The notes beneath the pieces were generated by a model, which did not search any database, had not been told where the DNA came from, and saw nothing but the letters and a program-made list of their open reading frames with translations. Of a stretch of 64,000 nt of DNA, positions 42,912-52,030 are shown piece after piece. Made by a program: the position numbers and the translations under genes. Origin of the DNA: Phytoactinopolyspora mesophila (GTDB lineage: Bacteria; Actinomycetota; Actinomycetes; Jiangellales; Jiangellaceae); NCBI RefSeq assembly GCF_010122465.1, contig NZ_WLZY01000006.1:1-64000 (forward strand), written 5' to 3'. Position 1 is the stretch's first letter, and every line of letters begins with the position of its first letter.

Positions 42912-44497
42912 CGCGATCGAAGCACACGCCCCGGGCGAGCGGCGGTTTGGATCCCGCCGGCGAGGACGAGCTCGCCGTTGACCACCACATCCCGGATGCC
43001 CGACGGCGGCTGGCACGGCTCGAGATAGGTGGCGTGGTCGATGACCGTCTCGGGGTCGAACACCACGAGGTCGGCCACGGCATCGGCGCGCAGGACTCCG
43101 CGGTCGGTGAGTCCCAGCCGCTCGGCCACGGCGCCGGTCATCTTGTGTACGGCGGTGGTGAGTTCGAGGTCGCCCAGCTCGCGGGTGTATCGGCCGAGTA
43201 CCCGGGCATGGGCGCCATAGGCGCGAGGGTGCGGGCGCCGGCCGTGCTGCTGGTAGGGCAATGCGGAGCCGTCGGACCCGATGAGCGTATGCGGGTGGCG
43301 CAAGAAGGTGCGCATGTCGTGCTCGACGCGGTAGAACAGGACCACTTGCACGCGGTTGCCGCCCTCACGGCAGAGCTCCAGCGTGTAACGTGCCGGACTG
43401 ACGCCGGCGGCCGCGGCGGCGTCTTGCACGGTGGCGCCTTCCGGGGCGTCGAGTACGCCGTCAGTGCGGGACAAGACCACCCGATCCCAATGCCACGGGA
43501 TCCGCCCGCCCGCGCCCCACCCGGCCGCGAGTTCACTCTCGGCCCGCGCGAGGATGCCAGGGTCAGCCAGCCGGGCGCGCATCGTGTCCACGCCGCCTTC
43601 CTGGACCCACGGGGGCAGATACTGGGTCAGTGCTGAGGCCGAGGCGTCGTACGGATACACATCACATGCGATGTCCGCGCCGCCGCGGCGGCCGTCGTCG
43701 AAGATCTTCAGCAACGATTCCGCTTGACCCCAGAGCCCGGGCTGATTGATGGCAAGGTGCGAGAACTGGATCCTGGCCCCAGTGCGCCGACCCAGCGTGC
43801 TCGCTTCGGCCGCTCCGGCGAATCCGTCCGCACGGGAATGGGTGGCGTAGAGCCGCCCGTACCCGGCCAGGGTGGTGCACAGGGCCTCGAGTTCGGCGGA
43901 GTCCGCGTAGCGTGACGGGACGTAGGTCAAGCCGGTGGAGAGGCCGAACGCGCCCTGCTCCAGCAACTCTGACAGAAGTGCGCGCATGGCTCCGATGGTC
44001 TCGGTGCCGGCGTGCTCGGCGAGGCCGGCGGTAGCAATGCGTAGCTGGCCATGTCCGACGAGCGGCGCGATGTTGAGCGCGATGCCGGCATGCTCGACCG
44101 CGTCGGCATACCCGTCGAGGTCGGTCCACGTCGGTTGCACGGGATCATCGCCTATCCCGGCCAGCAGGGCGAGATGGTCGTGGAGGTGACTGGGTGTGAG
44201 CGGGAACGGCGAGAAGCCGCAATTGCCGGTGACCTCGGTGGTCACACCTTGGTGGATCTTGCTCTGGGCGCGTCCGTCGAGCAGCACGCTGACGTCGGAG
44301 TGGGTATGGATGTCGATGAAACCTGGCGCTACGACGAGGCCGGAGGCGTCGATGACGGTGGCGGCCTGGTGATGCGGGGGTGTCTGAGGCTGCAGGATCG
44401 TGGTGATACGCCCATCTTCGATCAGCACGTCACCTGCGGCTGGATCGTTTCCGGTGCCGTCGATGATCAGCCCGCCGTGGATCAGCAGATCCGTCAC
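42908..44497 (-). CDS. N-acyl-D-amino-acid deacylase, amidohydrolase family
   Basis: A 529-residue zinc amidohydrolase. The N-terminal LLIHGGLIIDGTGNDPAAGD precedes the metal motif DIHTHSDVS, and GVTTEVTGNCGFSPFP supplies the D-aminoacylase cysteine. THSRADGF gives a further His. GTG 44497 has GGGAGG a few bases upstream and is preferred to the 44539 start. It releases free D-amino acids from N-acyl forms and heads the operon that continues with the D-amino-acid PLP enzyme, RidA and the M81 peptidase. Confidence 0.9.
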   Translation of the reverse strand: MTDLLIHGGLIIDGTGNDPAAGDVLIEDGRITTILQPQTPPHHQAATVIDASGLVVAPGFIDIHTHSDVSVLLDGRAQSKIHQGVTTEVTGNCGFSPFPLTPSHLHDHLALLAGIGDDPVQPTWTDLDGYADAVEHAGIALNIAPLVGHGQLRIATAGLAEHAGTETIGAMRALLSELLEQGAFGLSTGLTYVPSRYADSAELEALCTTLAGYGRLYATHSRADGFAGAAEASTLGRRTGARIQFSHLAINQPGLWGQAESLLKIFDDGRRGGADIACDVYPYDASASALTQYLPPWVQEGGVDTMRARLADPGILARAESELAAGWGAGGRIPWHWDRVVLSRTDGVLDAPEGATVQDAAAAAGVSPARYTLELCREGGNRVQVVLFYRVEHDMRTFLRHPHTLIGSDGSALPYQQHGRRPHPRAYGAHARVLGRYTRELGDLELTTAVHKMTGAVAERLGLTDRGVLRADAVADLVVFDPETVIDHATYLEPCQPPSGIRDVVVNGELVLAGGIQTAARPGRVLRSR

Positions 44498-44800
44498 GCG
44501 CGCCTCCCATACGGTCGGTCCCACTAGATGATGACCCATTTCCGGTTGCCGAGAAATCCTACCATCGTGGACATCCTGTGATCCGGGGCGTCCGATGAGG
44601 GCACCCCTCCGTAGCGCGCTCCGCCGCGGTAGTCATCGACCGGACGATGGAATGGGAAAGCGGATTCCGTACGCTTGGTCAGTCAGCTCCGGCTGGCATT
44701 CGCCCGAGACGGGGCGTAACCGGGGCGGACTGCCTGGTGCCATGGTCCGCGCCGGTTGCACATCGGCCGCCGGAAGGCGCAGCGAGCGGGAGTGGTGTTT
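44498..44800. other. Divergent promoter region, deacylase and isomerase genes
   Basis: No gene is supported in this 303-bp gap. ATTTC-N10-GAAAT (44548-44567) is a possible inverted-repeat operator near the deacylase start. The part next to 44801 is GC-rich and contains a GGGAG site for the isomerase gene. No terminator is seen. Confidence 0.5.
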
Positions 44801-45583
44801 GTGATCCGACCAGGGCTTTGCTCGATAACGTTGCGAGCGCTATCCGTCGAGGAGGTTCTCGACGTGGCGGTGCGTGCCGGGTTGCGGTGTGTGGAGTGGG
44901 GTGGCGACATTCACGTTCCGGCCGGCGACGTCGCGACGGCTCGGCGGGTGGCGGCGCTGACGTCCGATGCCGGCTTGGCGGTGGCATCCTACGGGAGTTA
45001 CTTCCGAGCAGGCGCCAGCGACGACGACGAATTCGGGAGCGTCGTGGCCAGCGCTGCGGCGCTGGGTGCGACGCGCATCCGGATCTGGGCCGGGACACTG
45101 GGCTCCGCCGAGGCGGACGCCGCGTACCGACGGGCCGTGGTGGAATCCACCCGGCGCGCGGCCGACTTGGCCGCAGCCGAAGGAATCGCGCTGGGCTACG
45201 AGTTTCACGGGAACACGTTGACCGACGACGTCGATTCCGCCCTGCGGCTGCTGGCGGAGGTCGGCCGGGACAACGTCACCAGCTACTGGCAGCCGCCGAA
45301 CGGTATGGCGGATGCCGCGGCCGTGGAGACGCTGCGCAGGCTCGGCGATATCGTTCCGGCCGTACATGTGTTCTCATGGTGGCCGGGTACCGAACGGTTG
45401 CCGCTGGGTGACCGCGCCGCGCTGTGGCAGGACACCTTCGCGGTCCTGCGAGACAGGGCGCGACCGGTCGACGCGCTGATGGAGTTCGTCCCGGGTGACG
45501 ACCCATCCAACGTGGTCCGGGATGCCGCCGAGCTACGCCGCCTGATCATGATCTCGGACCGTCAGGATAACCAGGCTGGCTGA
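44801..45583 (+). CDS. Sugar phosphate isomerase/epimerase, xylose isomerase-like TIM barrel
   Basis: A 260-residue AP-endonuclease-2-like barrel. The N-terminal GLCSITLRALSVEEVLDVAVRAGLRCVEWGGDIHV and LGYEFHGNTLTDD carry metal-binding Glu and His. HVFSWWPGTERLPLGD and LMEFVPGDDP supply the remaining ligands. Such enzymes isomerise or epimerise keto sugars; the substrate is open. GTG 44801 is used, although GTG 44792 is also in frame. It is convergent with a ROK gene. Confidence 0.86.
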   Translation: MIRPGLCSITLRALSVEEVLDVAVRAGLRCVEWGGDIHVPAGDVATARRVAALTSDAGLAVASYGSYFRAGASDDDEFGSVVASAAALGATRIRIWAGTLGSAEADAAYRRAVVESTRRAADLAAAEGIALGYEFHGNTLTDDVDSALRLLAEVGRDNVTSYWQPPNGMADAAAVETLRRLGDIVPAVHVFSWWPGTERLPLGDRAALWQDTFAVLRDRARPVDALMEFVPGDDPSNVVRDAAELRRLIMISDRQDNQAG

Positions 45584-45592
45584 CGTCCCTTA

Positions 45593-45608
45593 CGGCGCTC
45601 AAGCGCCG
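45593..45608. terminator. GC hairpin at convergent ends
   Basis: CGGCGC (45593-45598) pairs with GCGCCG (45603-45608) around a TCAA tetraloop. It lies nine bases after the isomerase stop and overlaps the end of the ROK gene. It is a plausible bidirectional terminator without T-tract. Confidence 0.5.
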
Positions 45609-46831
45609 CGGCGTTGCTGAGCCCGCGGCTGGATGACCCGGCGTTGTGGTGGTGGCAGGTCTCCGCGCCGATCGGTGGCGGCGGTGACGAGGGTGTCGAC
45701 ATGGTCGAGTGCGGCCCGGACGGCGCCGAGCGCTACGGCATCCGCGCCGAGCGTCGACAACTGGATCCGCGGCATGCGGGCCGTGAACTGCTCTAGATGA
45801 CGGCGGACCGGCTCGAGCAGGGTGTCGCCGCTCTCGGACACCGCGCCTCCCAGCACAACGAGTTGGGGGTCGACCACCGCGCAGATGGTGGCGATCCCCT
45901 CGGCGAGGACCCTGGAGTATTTGTCGACGGCGGATGCCGCCACCGCATCGCCTTCGCGTGCCGCATCGAACACGGCTTTGATGTCCGAGGCATGTCGCGG
46001 ATCGGCATCGAGGTGCTCGGCGGCGTGCAACCAGCCGTTGAACGGAAGATGGTGCAGCTCACCGGCGTATCCGCCGAACCCGTGCAGGACCCGGCCGCCG
46101 ATCATGACACCCGCACCGATGGCCCGGCCCACCTCGATACAAACGACGTCATCGACGTCCTTTGCCGCGCCGGCCCAGTGCTCTGCCATGGCGGCCAGGT
46201 TGCAGTCGTTGTCGGCGACCACCGGGCGGTCGAACATCTCGGAGACCGTGTCCACCAGGTTGATCCCCGACCATCCGGGGAACTCGCCTACATAGATGAC
46301 GCGTCCGTCGTGCACCACACCACGGGAGCCAACGGCTAGCGTCCACAGTTGGCTCGACCGAACCCTAGCCCGAGTGAGACAGGATTCCACGAGGTCACGC
46401 ACGGCGTCGAAGCGCGCGGCCACGGGGGCGTCTATCGCCACCGGCCGGCTGGCAGCCGCGACGACGGCACCGCTTAGATCAGCGAGCTTGGTGGACACCC
46501 GATGCCGGCCGATGTCAACGCCGGCTACGTAGCCTGCCTCGGCTCGGAACCGGTAGTACCGCGGGGCTGGGCCGATTCGAGGGGGTGTGTTGCCTGCGCT
46601 GCCGTCCTCGGATACCCATCGCAGCCCCACGAGCTCATCGACGATCTGCTGGGCAGCGGTGCGCGACACGCCAACGGCGTCGGCCACCTGGGCCACGGTG
46701 GCCGGCCCTTGGCGGATTCTTGACAGCGCTGCGGCGGCATTGATGCGCCGGAGTAAGGAGCGGTCCCCACCGGTACTGGGGCGGGGGTCTGGTGTTCTTC
46801 TCCGCCCTGAGCGGCTAGCGCTTCGTGCCAC
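45599..46831 (-). CDS. ROK-family transcriptional regulator
   Basis: A 410-residue NagC/XylR-type regulator. The N-terminal winged helix-turn-helix is RRINAAAALSRIRQGPATVAQVADAVGVSRTAAQQIVDEL. The ROK domain starts with AGYVAGVDIGRHRVS and has VVADNDCNLAAMAEH with the catalytic Asp. GYAGELHHLPF should precede the zinc site, but the CxCGxxGC cluster is absent. It is therefore probably a pure sensor, perhaps for the adjacent isomerase substrate. The 90-bp upstream gap contains repeated ATCGAAGA elements. Confidence 0.9.
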   Translation of the reverse strand: MARSASRSGRRRTPDPRPSTGGDRSLLRRINAAAALSRIRQGPATVAQVADAVGVSRTAAQQIVDELVGLRWVSEDGSAGNTPPRIGPAPRYYRFRAEAGYVAGVDIGRHRVSTKLADLSGAVVAAASRPVAIDAPVAARFDAVRDLVESCLTRARVRSSQLWTLAVGSRGVVHDGRVIYVGEFPGWSGINLVDTVSEMFDRPVVADNDCNLAAMAEHWAGAAKDVDDVVCIEVGRAIGAGVMIGGRVLHGFGGYAGELHHLPFNGWLHAAEHLDADPRHASDIKAVFDAAREGDAVAASAVDKYSRVLAEGIATICAVVDPQLVVLGGAVSESGDTLLEPVRRHLEQFTARMPRIQLSTLGADAVALGAVRAALDHVDTLVTAATDRRGDLPPPQRRVIQPRAQQRRGA

Positions 46832-46921
46832 GCTGAGACCTTACATGAACCGTGGAACGTCAGATATCGAAGATACTTATCGAAGAACTGACAGTTCACG
46901 AACTCATCACGCGAACAATGG

Positions 46922-48034
46922 TCAAGCCCGGTACTGGAGCGTCAGCGGACAGCGGAATGTGTCTTTGCCGGCCAGTCCGACCCGGTTCAGGTATCGCACG
47001 ACCAAGCCGAATGCTTCGAACATGCCGGTCTCGGCGTAGGCGATGCCGTGCCGATTGCAGTACTCGCGCACGATGGGCTTGGTCCGGCGCAGGTTGGGCC
47101 GGGGCATGTTCGGGAAGAGGTGATGCTCGATCTGATGGTTGAGGCCGCCCATGGCCACGTCGACGGCCCAGCCGCCCCGGATATTGCGGGACATGAGCAC
47201 CTGCCGGCGAAGAAAGTCGACCTTCGCGTTCGAGGGCACGATCGGCATACCGATGTGGTTGGGGGCGAATGACGCGCCGAGCAGTAAGCCGAACAGCGCC
47301 ATCTGCACACCGAGGAACGCCGCCGCCTTGCCAGGCGGCAGGAAGATGAACAGCACAGCGACGTATCCGCCGAGACGAGTGAGAACAAACGCCGCTTCGC
47401 AAGCGCGGTGCTTCAAAGGCTTGCGGCTCATGATCGTCTGGATGCTGGCGGCGTGCAGCGAGAGTCCTTCGAGGAAGAGCAACGGGAAGAAGTAGTACCC
47501 CTGTTTGCGCACCAGGCGGGCACTCAGTCCGCGGCGTTCCTGGGCGATCGCGGGGGTGAAGGCGAGAGCGCCGGAGGCGATATCGGGGTCGGCACCTTCT
47601 TTGTTCGGGTTCCCGTGGTGCCGGTTGTGCTTGGACTGCCACCATCCGTAGCTCAAGCCGGTGAACAAGCCGGAGAAGACCCGGGCAGCCCACTCGTTCC
47701 AGCGGTTCGAGGCGAAGATCTGCCGGTGCGCACTGTCGTGGCCGAGGTATCCGAACTGAGCTAGAACGACCGCGAGCCCGGCTGCGAGGAACAACTGGTA
47801 CCAGGAATCGCCGACGAACGCGAAGGCCACCCAGATCCCGGCGAACGCCGCGATGCCGGTGATGATCATGGACCAGTAGTATCCATACCTGCGCTTGAGT
47901 AGTCCGGAATCGCGGACCTGGCGGGCGAGGTCGGTGTATGCGCTGACGTAACGCCCGCGTGGTCCCTGTGCTTGGTCGGCAGCCGTGTTGAGAGGCGCTG
48001 CCTGGACAGTTGCGGCGGAATTGGTTGTTGGCAT
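46922..48034 (-). CDS. Membrane fatty-acid desaturase (acyl-CoA/acyl-lipid type)
   Basis: A 370-residue di-iron desaturase. Three His boxes are visible: HDSAHR (99-104), HNRHHG (136-141) and NHQIEHH (near 320). Four or more hydrophobic segments lie between them. It resembles mycobacterial DesA3 and linoleoyl-CoA desaturase-like enzymes without a fused cytochrome b5. It should introduce a double bond in membrane acyl chains. ATG 48034 fits the usual N-terminus; the frame runs further upstream without support. Confidence 0.92.
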   Translation of the reverse strand: MPTTNSAATVQAAPLNTAADQAQGPRGRYVSAYTDLARQVRDSGLLKRRYGYYWSMIITGIAAFAGIWVAFAFVGDSWYQLFLAAGLAVVLAQFGYLGHDSAHRQIFASNRWNEWAARVFSGLFTGLSYGWWQSKHNRHHGNPNKEGADPDIASGALAFTPAIAQERRGLSARLVRKQGYYFFPLLFLEGLSLHAASIQTIMSRKPLKHRACEAAFVLTRLGGYVAVLFIFLPPGKAAAFLGVQMALFGLLLGASFAPNHIGMPIVPSNAKVDFLRRQVLMSRNIRGGWAVDVAMGGLNHQIEHHLFPNMPRPNLRRTKPIVREYCNRHGIAYAETGMFEAFGLVVRYLNRVGLAGKDTFRCPLTLQYRA

Positions 48035-48394
48035 GGAGCCCGAGTCCCGTCTTCTGTGGGGCGAGTGCGCGTGGAGAACACGTTGTAGTTGAAGCTTCGC
48101 CCAGAACGTTCCATGGAGCCGGCTCCCGCCCGTGTCTGGCACCACTCCCTGCCCGCGGCGTCCGCCGAGGCTCGGGGGAGTGCCAACCGGCTGCACGGCC
48201 GATACCTCAACAGTACACGCGACAGTCGGGAACGACATATACCGCAGACGGGCGACAACCTGTGGTTCTGGCTGCCTCGCCCATGCGTCACTTTCCGGGC
48301 CGACTAGATTGGGCGCTACACACGCCCATGATGTCCGGAGCGGAATGCGGTTGTCGCGGGGCGTGTTCACAACAGAAAACGGAAGGGAGCCGGC
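48035..48394. other. Divergent intergenic region, 360 bp
   Basis: This gap separates the desaturase (minus) from the reductase-like gene (plus). No domain-bearing frame is present. The sequence is less GC-rich between 48195 and 48270. I see no clear operator or hairpin. A GGAAGGGAG ribosome-binding site (48381-48389) serves the next gene. Confidence 0.5.
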
Positions 48395-49036
48395 ATGAAG
48401 GCCGGTGTATTAGGTTCGGGCGATGTCGCGAAGGCGCTAGCGGCCGGCTTCGTCGAGTATGGCCACGAGGTCGTCATCGGTACCCGGGACGCGTCGAAGC
48501 TCGAGAACTGGGTGGCCGCTCACGCGTCCGCGCGAGTGGGGAGCTTCGCGGAGGCCGCGAGCCACGGTGAAGTCGTGGTGCTCGCCGTCAAGGGCACGGT
48601 CGCGGCGAAGGTCCTTGGCGCCGTTGGTTCCGAGGCGCTGGCGGGCAAGCCGGTGATCGACGCCACTAATCCCATCGCGGACGGGCCCGCCACCAACGGC
48701 GTCATCAGCTTCTTCACCGGGCCCAACGATTCCCTCATGGAACAGTTGCAGAGAGAGTTCCCGGATGCGCGCCTGGTGAAGGCGTTCAACTCGGTCGGTA
48801 ACCAGCACATGGTGGATCCCAGGTTCGAAGGTGGTCCGCCCACGATGTTCATCTGTGGCAACAACGGCGACGCCAAGCGGACGGTGAGCCAGATTCTGGA
48901 CCAATTCGGCTGGGACGTCGCCGACATGGGGGCCGCGGAAGCGGCCCGAGCCATCGAGCCTCTGTGCATGCTGTGGGTCGTGGCAGGCGTGGTCAGTCAT
49001 GGATGGGATCACGCGTTCAAGCTCGTACGAAACTGA
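48395..49036 (+). CDS. NADP-binding oxidoreductase, F420H2:NADP reductase-like
   Basis: A 213-residue Rossmann protein. MKAGVLGSGDVAKALAAGF is the nucleotide-binding loop and GTRDASK fits NADP binding. LVKAFNSVGNQHMVDP and the C-terminal helix AIEPLCMLWVVAG resemble the small Fno/NpdG and DMKR-like reductases. Dependence on cofactor F420 cannot be shown from the sequence. It stands alone, followed after about 100 bases by an intrinsic terminator. Confidence 0.85.
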   Translation: MKAGVLGSGDVAKALAAGFVEYGHEVVIGTRDASKLENWVAAHASARVGSFAEAASHGEVVVLAVKGTVAAKVLGAVGSEALAGKPVIDATNPIADGPATNGVISFFTGPNDSLMEQLQREFPDARLVKAFNSVGNQHMVDPRFEGGPPTMFICGNNGDAKRTVSQILDQFGWDVADMGAAEAARAIEPLCMLWVVAGVVSHGWDHAFKLVRN

Positions 49037-49138
49037 CTGGTAGCGCGCGGTGGCCGCGCATTGGGGTGGAGCCGGGAGACACGACCACCGGTGGCGTACT
49101 AAGATCATCGGCGACGACTGTGAACCGAGGAATCCGCT

Positions 49139-49162
49139 ATCGCCCAGCGGGCGATGGTTTTT
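49139..49162 (+). terminator. Intrinsic terminator with T-tract
   Basis: ATCGCCC (49139-49145) pairs with GGGCGAT (49149-49155) around AGC, followed by GG and five T (49158-49162). This is a textbook rho-independent terminator and is the clearest one in the window. It lies about 100 bases downstream of the reductase-like gene. Confidence 0.85.
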
Positions 49163-49243
49163 CCGATTCTGGTTGTGCGCGGGTGTTTTACCTGTGAGAG
49201 TGGCAATGGGTCGATGATCGTCTTTTAACACGGAGGGGCGGAC

Positions 49244-50500
49244 ATGCGGGTAGGCCGTGATGTCCATGACAGGCTCAGGAGTCGGATCCAGAGCAGCCTG
49301 AAGATCGCGCCGGGCGAGCACATCGAACTCATCGTGCGCCTCAACGGCAAGAAGCCTGCCGTCGACTGCCTCGTGGTCACCAACGCGCGGGTACTGACTC
49401 TCGACTCCACCGCTGAGCCACTGACGTGGATTCGCCGCCAGGCGCTCGCCGACGAGATCCGGACCTGGCGCCTGACTCGTAAGTTCCGCAGCCGGCTGAC
49501 GGTGACCTCGGGGTATGGCCGCACGGACGTCTTCGGCTCCAGCCTGACGGTGTTCGACGACGATCTTGTGGACGAGCATCTCACGGCGTTGGTGAGCAAT
49601 CGGGCGAAGGCGAGCACCGTCAGCGCGGTGAAGGCTCTGCGCGCGGAAGCGCACTGGATGTCCAGCGCCTACGGAAGAGCCGTGTATGTCCTCGACCGTG
49701 ACCAGCTCGCGCCGGGCACGGCCGAAGTGATCGACATCGACATGGTCGAACGGCAGCTGAGCCAGTTCGACTACTGGCCGAGCAGCGAGGTCCGCCGCCA
49801 CCTCGCGGCGTGTTTGCCGGGCGGCGGATGCTTCCTGGCGAACGCGGATCCCGCGGAAGACAGTAGCCGCGAACCCGGGCCGGTGCCGACAGAACATGTC
49901 GAGGCCGTCCTCAGCGCATTGGTCACTGTCGACTCCGCCAAGATCAAGCGATCAGAGGGCACGGAGTCGTACGTGTTCCACCAGCTCATGTCTGTTGTCG
50001 CCCAGATCCGCGCCATGCCCACCTGGAACTCGCACCATCTCGACGAGCACCACCTTCGTGTCGATCTCGACGACGAAGTCAGGCGGATCGCATTGCGCTG
50101 CCATGAAATCGCTGGGCTGCGAGCTGAGATCGGTGATAAACCCGAGGGCTTCTCCGAAACGGGCCGGCGAGCTGCCGCGGTCCGCGAGACATCGCTGGCC
50201 TCATTGGACGCCGTCGCCAGTCGCCTCGAAGATCGGGTCAGCCTGCTGGCCGCCTACCGCGACCGCCTGCGGGCTTTGTCACGCGAGCTCGCCGACCTCG
50301 ACAGCGCCACCCATATCGCGGGTGTGGCCGAGCGGGTGGCCAGCCTGGCTACCTCTGCCGGTGATGCCGAGCCCGGCTCGCACCTCGACGGACTACTGCC
50401 GCAGCCCCGCGAGGCAGCCGACGCGCTTCCGGAGGTGCTGGCGTCGGTCCGGGAAGAGGTCGACCGGCTGTGCCAGCAAGACGGCCACTTGGTCTCCTGA
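49244..50500 (+). CDS. Hypothetical protein with PH-like N-terminus and helical C-terminus
   Basis: A 418-residue protein with no recognised family. Residues 1-125 (GEHIELIVRLNGKKPAVDCL, VTNARVL, then RSRLTVTSGYGRTDVFG) have the strand pattern of a bacterial PH-like domain (YokE type). Residues about 230-418 are mostly charged helix, with heptad-like stretches that include RETSLASLDAVASRLEDRVS and LRALSRELADLDSATHIAG. No signal or membrane segment is seen. It is followed by another small helical protein on the same strand. Confidence 0.75.
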   Translation: MRVGRDVHDRLRSRIQSSLKIAPGEHIELIVRLNGKKPAVDCLVVTNARVLTLDSTAEPLTWIRRQALADEIRTWRLTRKFRSRLTVTSGYGRTDVFGSSLTVFDDDLVDEHLTALVSNRAKASTVSAVKALRAEAHWMSSAYGRAVYVLDRDQLAPGTAEVIDIDMVERQLSQFDYWPSSEVRRHLAACLPGGGCFLANADPAEDSSREPGPVPTEHVEAVLSALVTVDSAKIKRSEGTESYVFHQLMSVVAQIRAMPTWNSHHLDEHHLRVDLDDEVRRIALRCHEIAGLRAEIGDKPEGFSETGRRAAAVRETSLASLDAVASRLEDRVSLLAAYRDRLRALSRELADLDSATHIAGVAERVASLATSAGDAEPGSHLDGLLPQPREAADALPEVLASVREEVDRLCQQDGHLVS

Positions 50501-50615
50501 GGGCTGCTGACCCCTGGTCCCGAGCTGGCGGGTTTGGGCTGCGGCCCGGCGGGTATCGCCGTCGGTTATCGGGTGATCCTCCCGGGACCGGACAGTGCAG
50601 GGGTGGTTGTTCCTT

Positions 50616-51137
50616 ATGGGTGACGATTCGCTACGCCGCGGAGAAGCACAGCAACTCCTGGCGATCTATCTCAATGACCACCTGGCTGGCGCCACCGCCG
50701 GGACCCGGCGCATGCGCGAAGTGGCCCGCATCATGCAAGAGTCACAGTTCGGCCCTGAGCTGGCCACGCTGGCCGATGAGATCGCCAGTGAACGCGCCGA
50801 ACTCGAAAGCATGATGAACAGCCTCGGCATACCAGTGCGGCGTTACAAGATCCAGCTGTCTGTCGCGGCCGAACTGGCGGGACGGCTGAAACCTAACGGT
50901 CGCCTCGTGCGCCGGTCACCGTTGAGCACCCTCGTTGAACTCGAGGTGATGCGACTGGGCATCGAAGGTAAGGCGTCAGGCTGGCGCACCCTTCGCTCTA
51001 TTGCCGAGAACGACCAGCGCTTGTCCGCTCGGCGTCTGGACGAATTGTCCGACCGGGCCGAGAAGCAGGCGCAACGAGTTGAAGAACTGCGGAAACGTAC
51101 GGCAGAGGCAATCTTCGGTCATATGAGCCGCCGCTGA
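50616..51137 (+). CDS. Small helical hypothetical protein
   Basis: A 173-residue all-helical protein resembling a ferritin-like four-helix bundle in pattern: repeated EAQQLLAIYLNDHL, MREVARIMQESQ, LATLADEIASERAELESMMN and ELEVMRLGIEGKASGWRTLR. The Glu/His spacing for a di-metal site is not clear, so no metal-storage function is claimed. The C-terminal quarter is a basic coiled-coil-like helix. ATG 50616 is chosen at the start of the helical part. It follows the 49244 gene by 115 bp and precedes an EEP-family gene. Confidence 0.75.
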   Translation: MGDDSLRRGEAQQLLAIYLNDHLAGATAGTRRMREVARIMQESQFGPELATLADEIASERAELESMMNSLGIPVRRYKIQLSVAAELAGRLKPNGRLVRRSPLSTLVELEVMRLGIEGKASGWRTLRSIAENDQRLSARRLDELSDRAEKQAQRVEELRKRTAEAIFGHMSRR

Positions 51138-51199
51138 GCGCAGCCGGTCGCCGCTCCAGCGTCCGGATTGGGGCCATGCTCAGCGGGTACAGGTCGGGG

Positions 51200-52000
51200 A
51201 TGTCCGTACGTGTGATGACGACGAATGTCCTTTCCCCGGAGCACGCGGACTGGGACAGTCGCCAGCCCGTGCTCCAGTCGACGTTGGCTGAGCTCCGCCC
51301 CGACGTGATCGCCTTGCAAGAAGTGGTCACGGCGGACTTCTTGGACTCCGGCTATGCGCTGGCGTGGCACGGCCGCAGATCTGCCGACGGGGTCGGCGCG
51401 GCGCTGGCCAGCCGCTGGCCGCTCGGAACCGTCGCGGAGACGGATCTGCAGGTCAATAACCGCACCGAAGATTTTCCGTGGGCAGGCGTGGTGGTGGCCG
51501 AGATCCTCGCGCCGGAACCTTTTCTGTTCGTGCACAACAAGCCCAGCTGGCCGATCCCACAGACCTACGAAAGGGAACAACAGGCGCTGCGCTGTGCGCG
51601 TTTCATCGAGGAGCAACGCGCCGGAAGGCGCATACATGTGGTGCTGGCCGGTGACTTCGACGCGACACCGGATTCGTCGAGCATCAGGTTCTGGACCGGT
51701 CGCCAGTCTCTGGGTGGGATGAGCGTGGCTTACCAGGACGCATGGGAAGCGCTTCACCCGGACGATCCGGGACACACCTTCTCCCCGCGTAATCCGCTTG
51801 TGCGCGAGGGCGAGATGTTCCTCGAGACCGGTCGCCGGATCGACTACATCATGGTGCGCTGCGGCTCCCACGGACCCACGCTCGAGGTCGCTGATTGCTT
51901 CCTCGCCTTCGACCAGCCGGTGGACGGAGTGTGGGCGACCGACCACTTCGGCGTCGTCGCCGATCTTCGCATGCCAGCTCGGCCGCCCAGCTCCTGGTAG
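51200..52000 (+). CDS. Endonuclease/exonuclease/phosphatase-family hydrolase
   Basis: A 266-residue Mg-dependent phosphoesterase. VMTTNVLSPEHADWDSR carries the first Asn, and PDVIALQEVV the metal-binding Glu. AGDFDATPDS gives the Asp pair, and VWATDHFGVVADL the final Asp-His. This order is the full EEP catalytic set. The substrate may be a phospholipid, nucleotide or DNA; the AGDFDATPDS form is common in uncharacterised actinobacterial members. The start is ATG 51200; ATG 51176 is in frame upstream. Confidence 0.9.
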   Translation: MSVRVMTTNVLSPEHADWDSRQPVLQSTLAELRPDVIALQEVVTADFLDSGYALAWHGRRSADGVGAALASRWPLGTVAETDLQVNNRTEDFPWAGVVVAEILAPEPFLFVHNKPSWPIPQTYEREQQALRCARFIEEQRAGRRIHVVLAGDFDATPDSSSIRFWTGRQSLGGMSVAYQDAWEALHPDDPGHTFSPRNPLVREGEMFLETGRRIDYIMVRCGSHGPTLEVADCFLAFDQPVDGVWATDHFGVVADLRMPARPPSSW

Positions 52001-52030
52001 GTCCCACGGCGCGATCGCCGCTGGGTTCGG

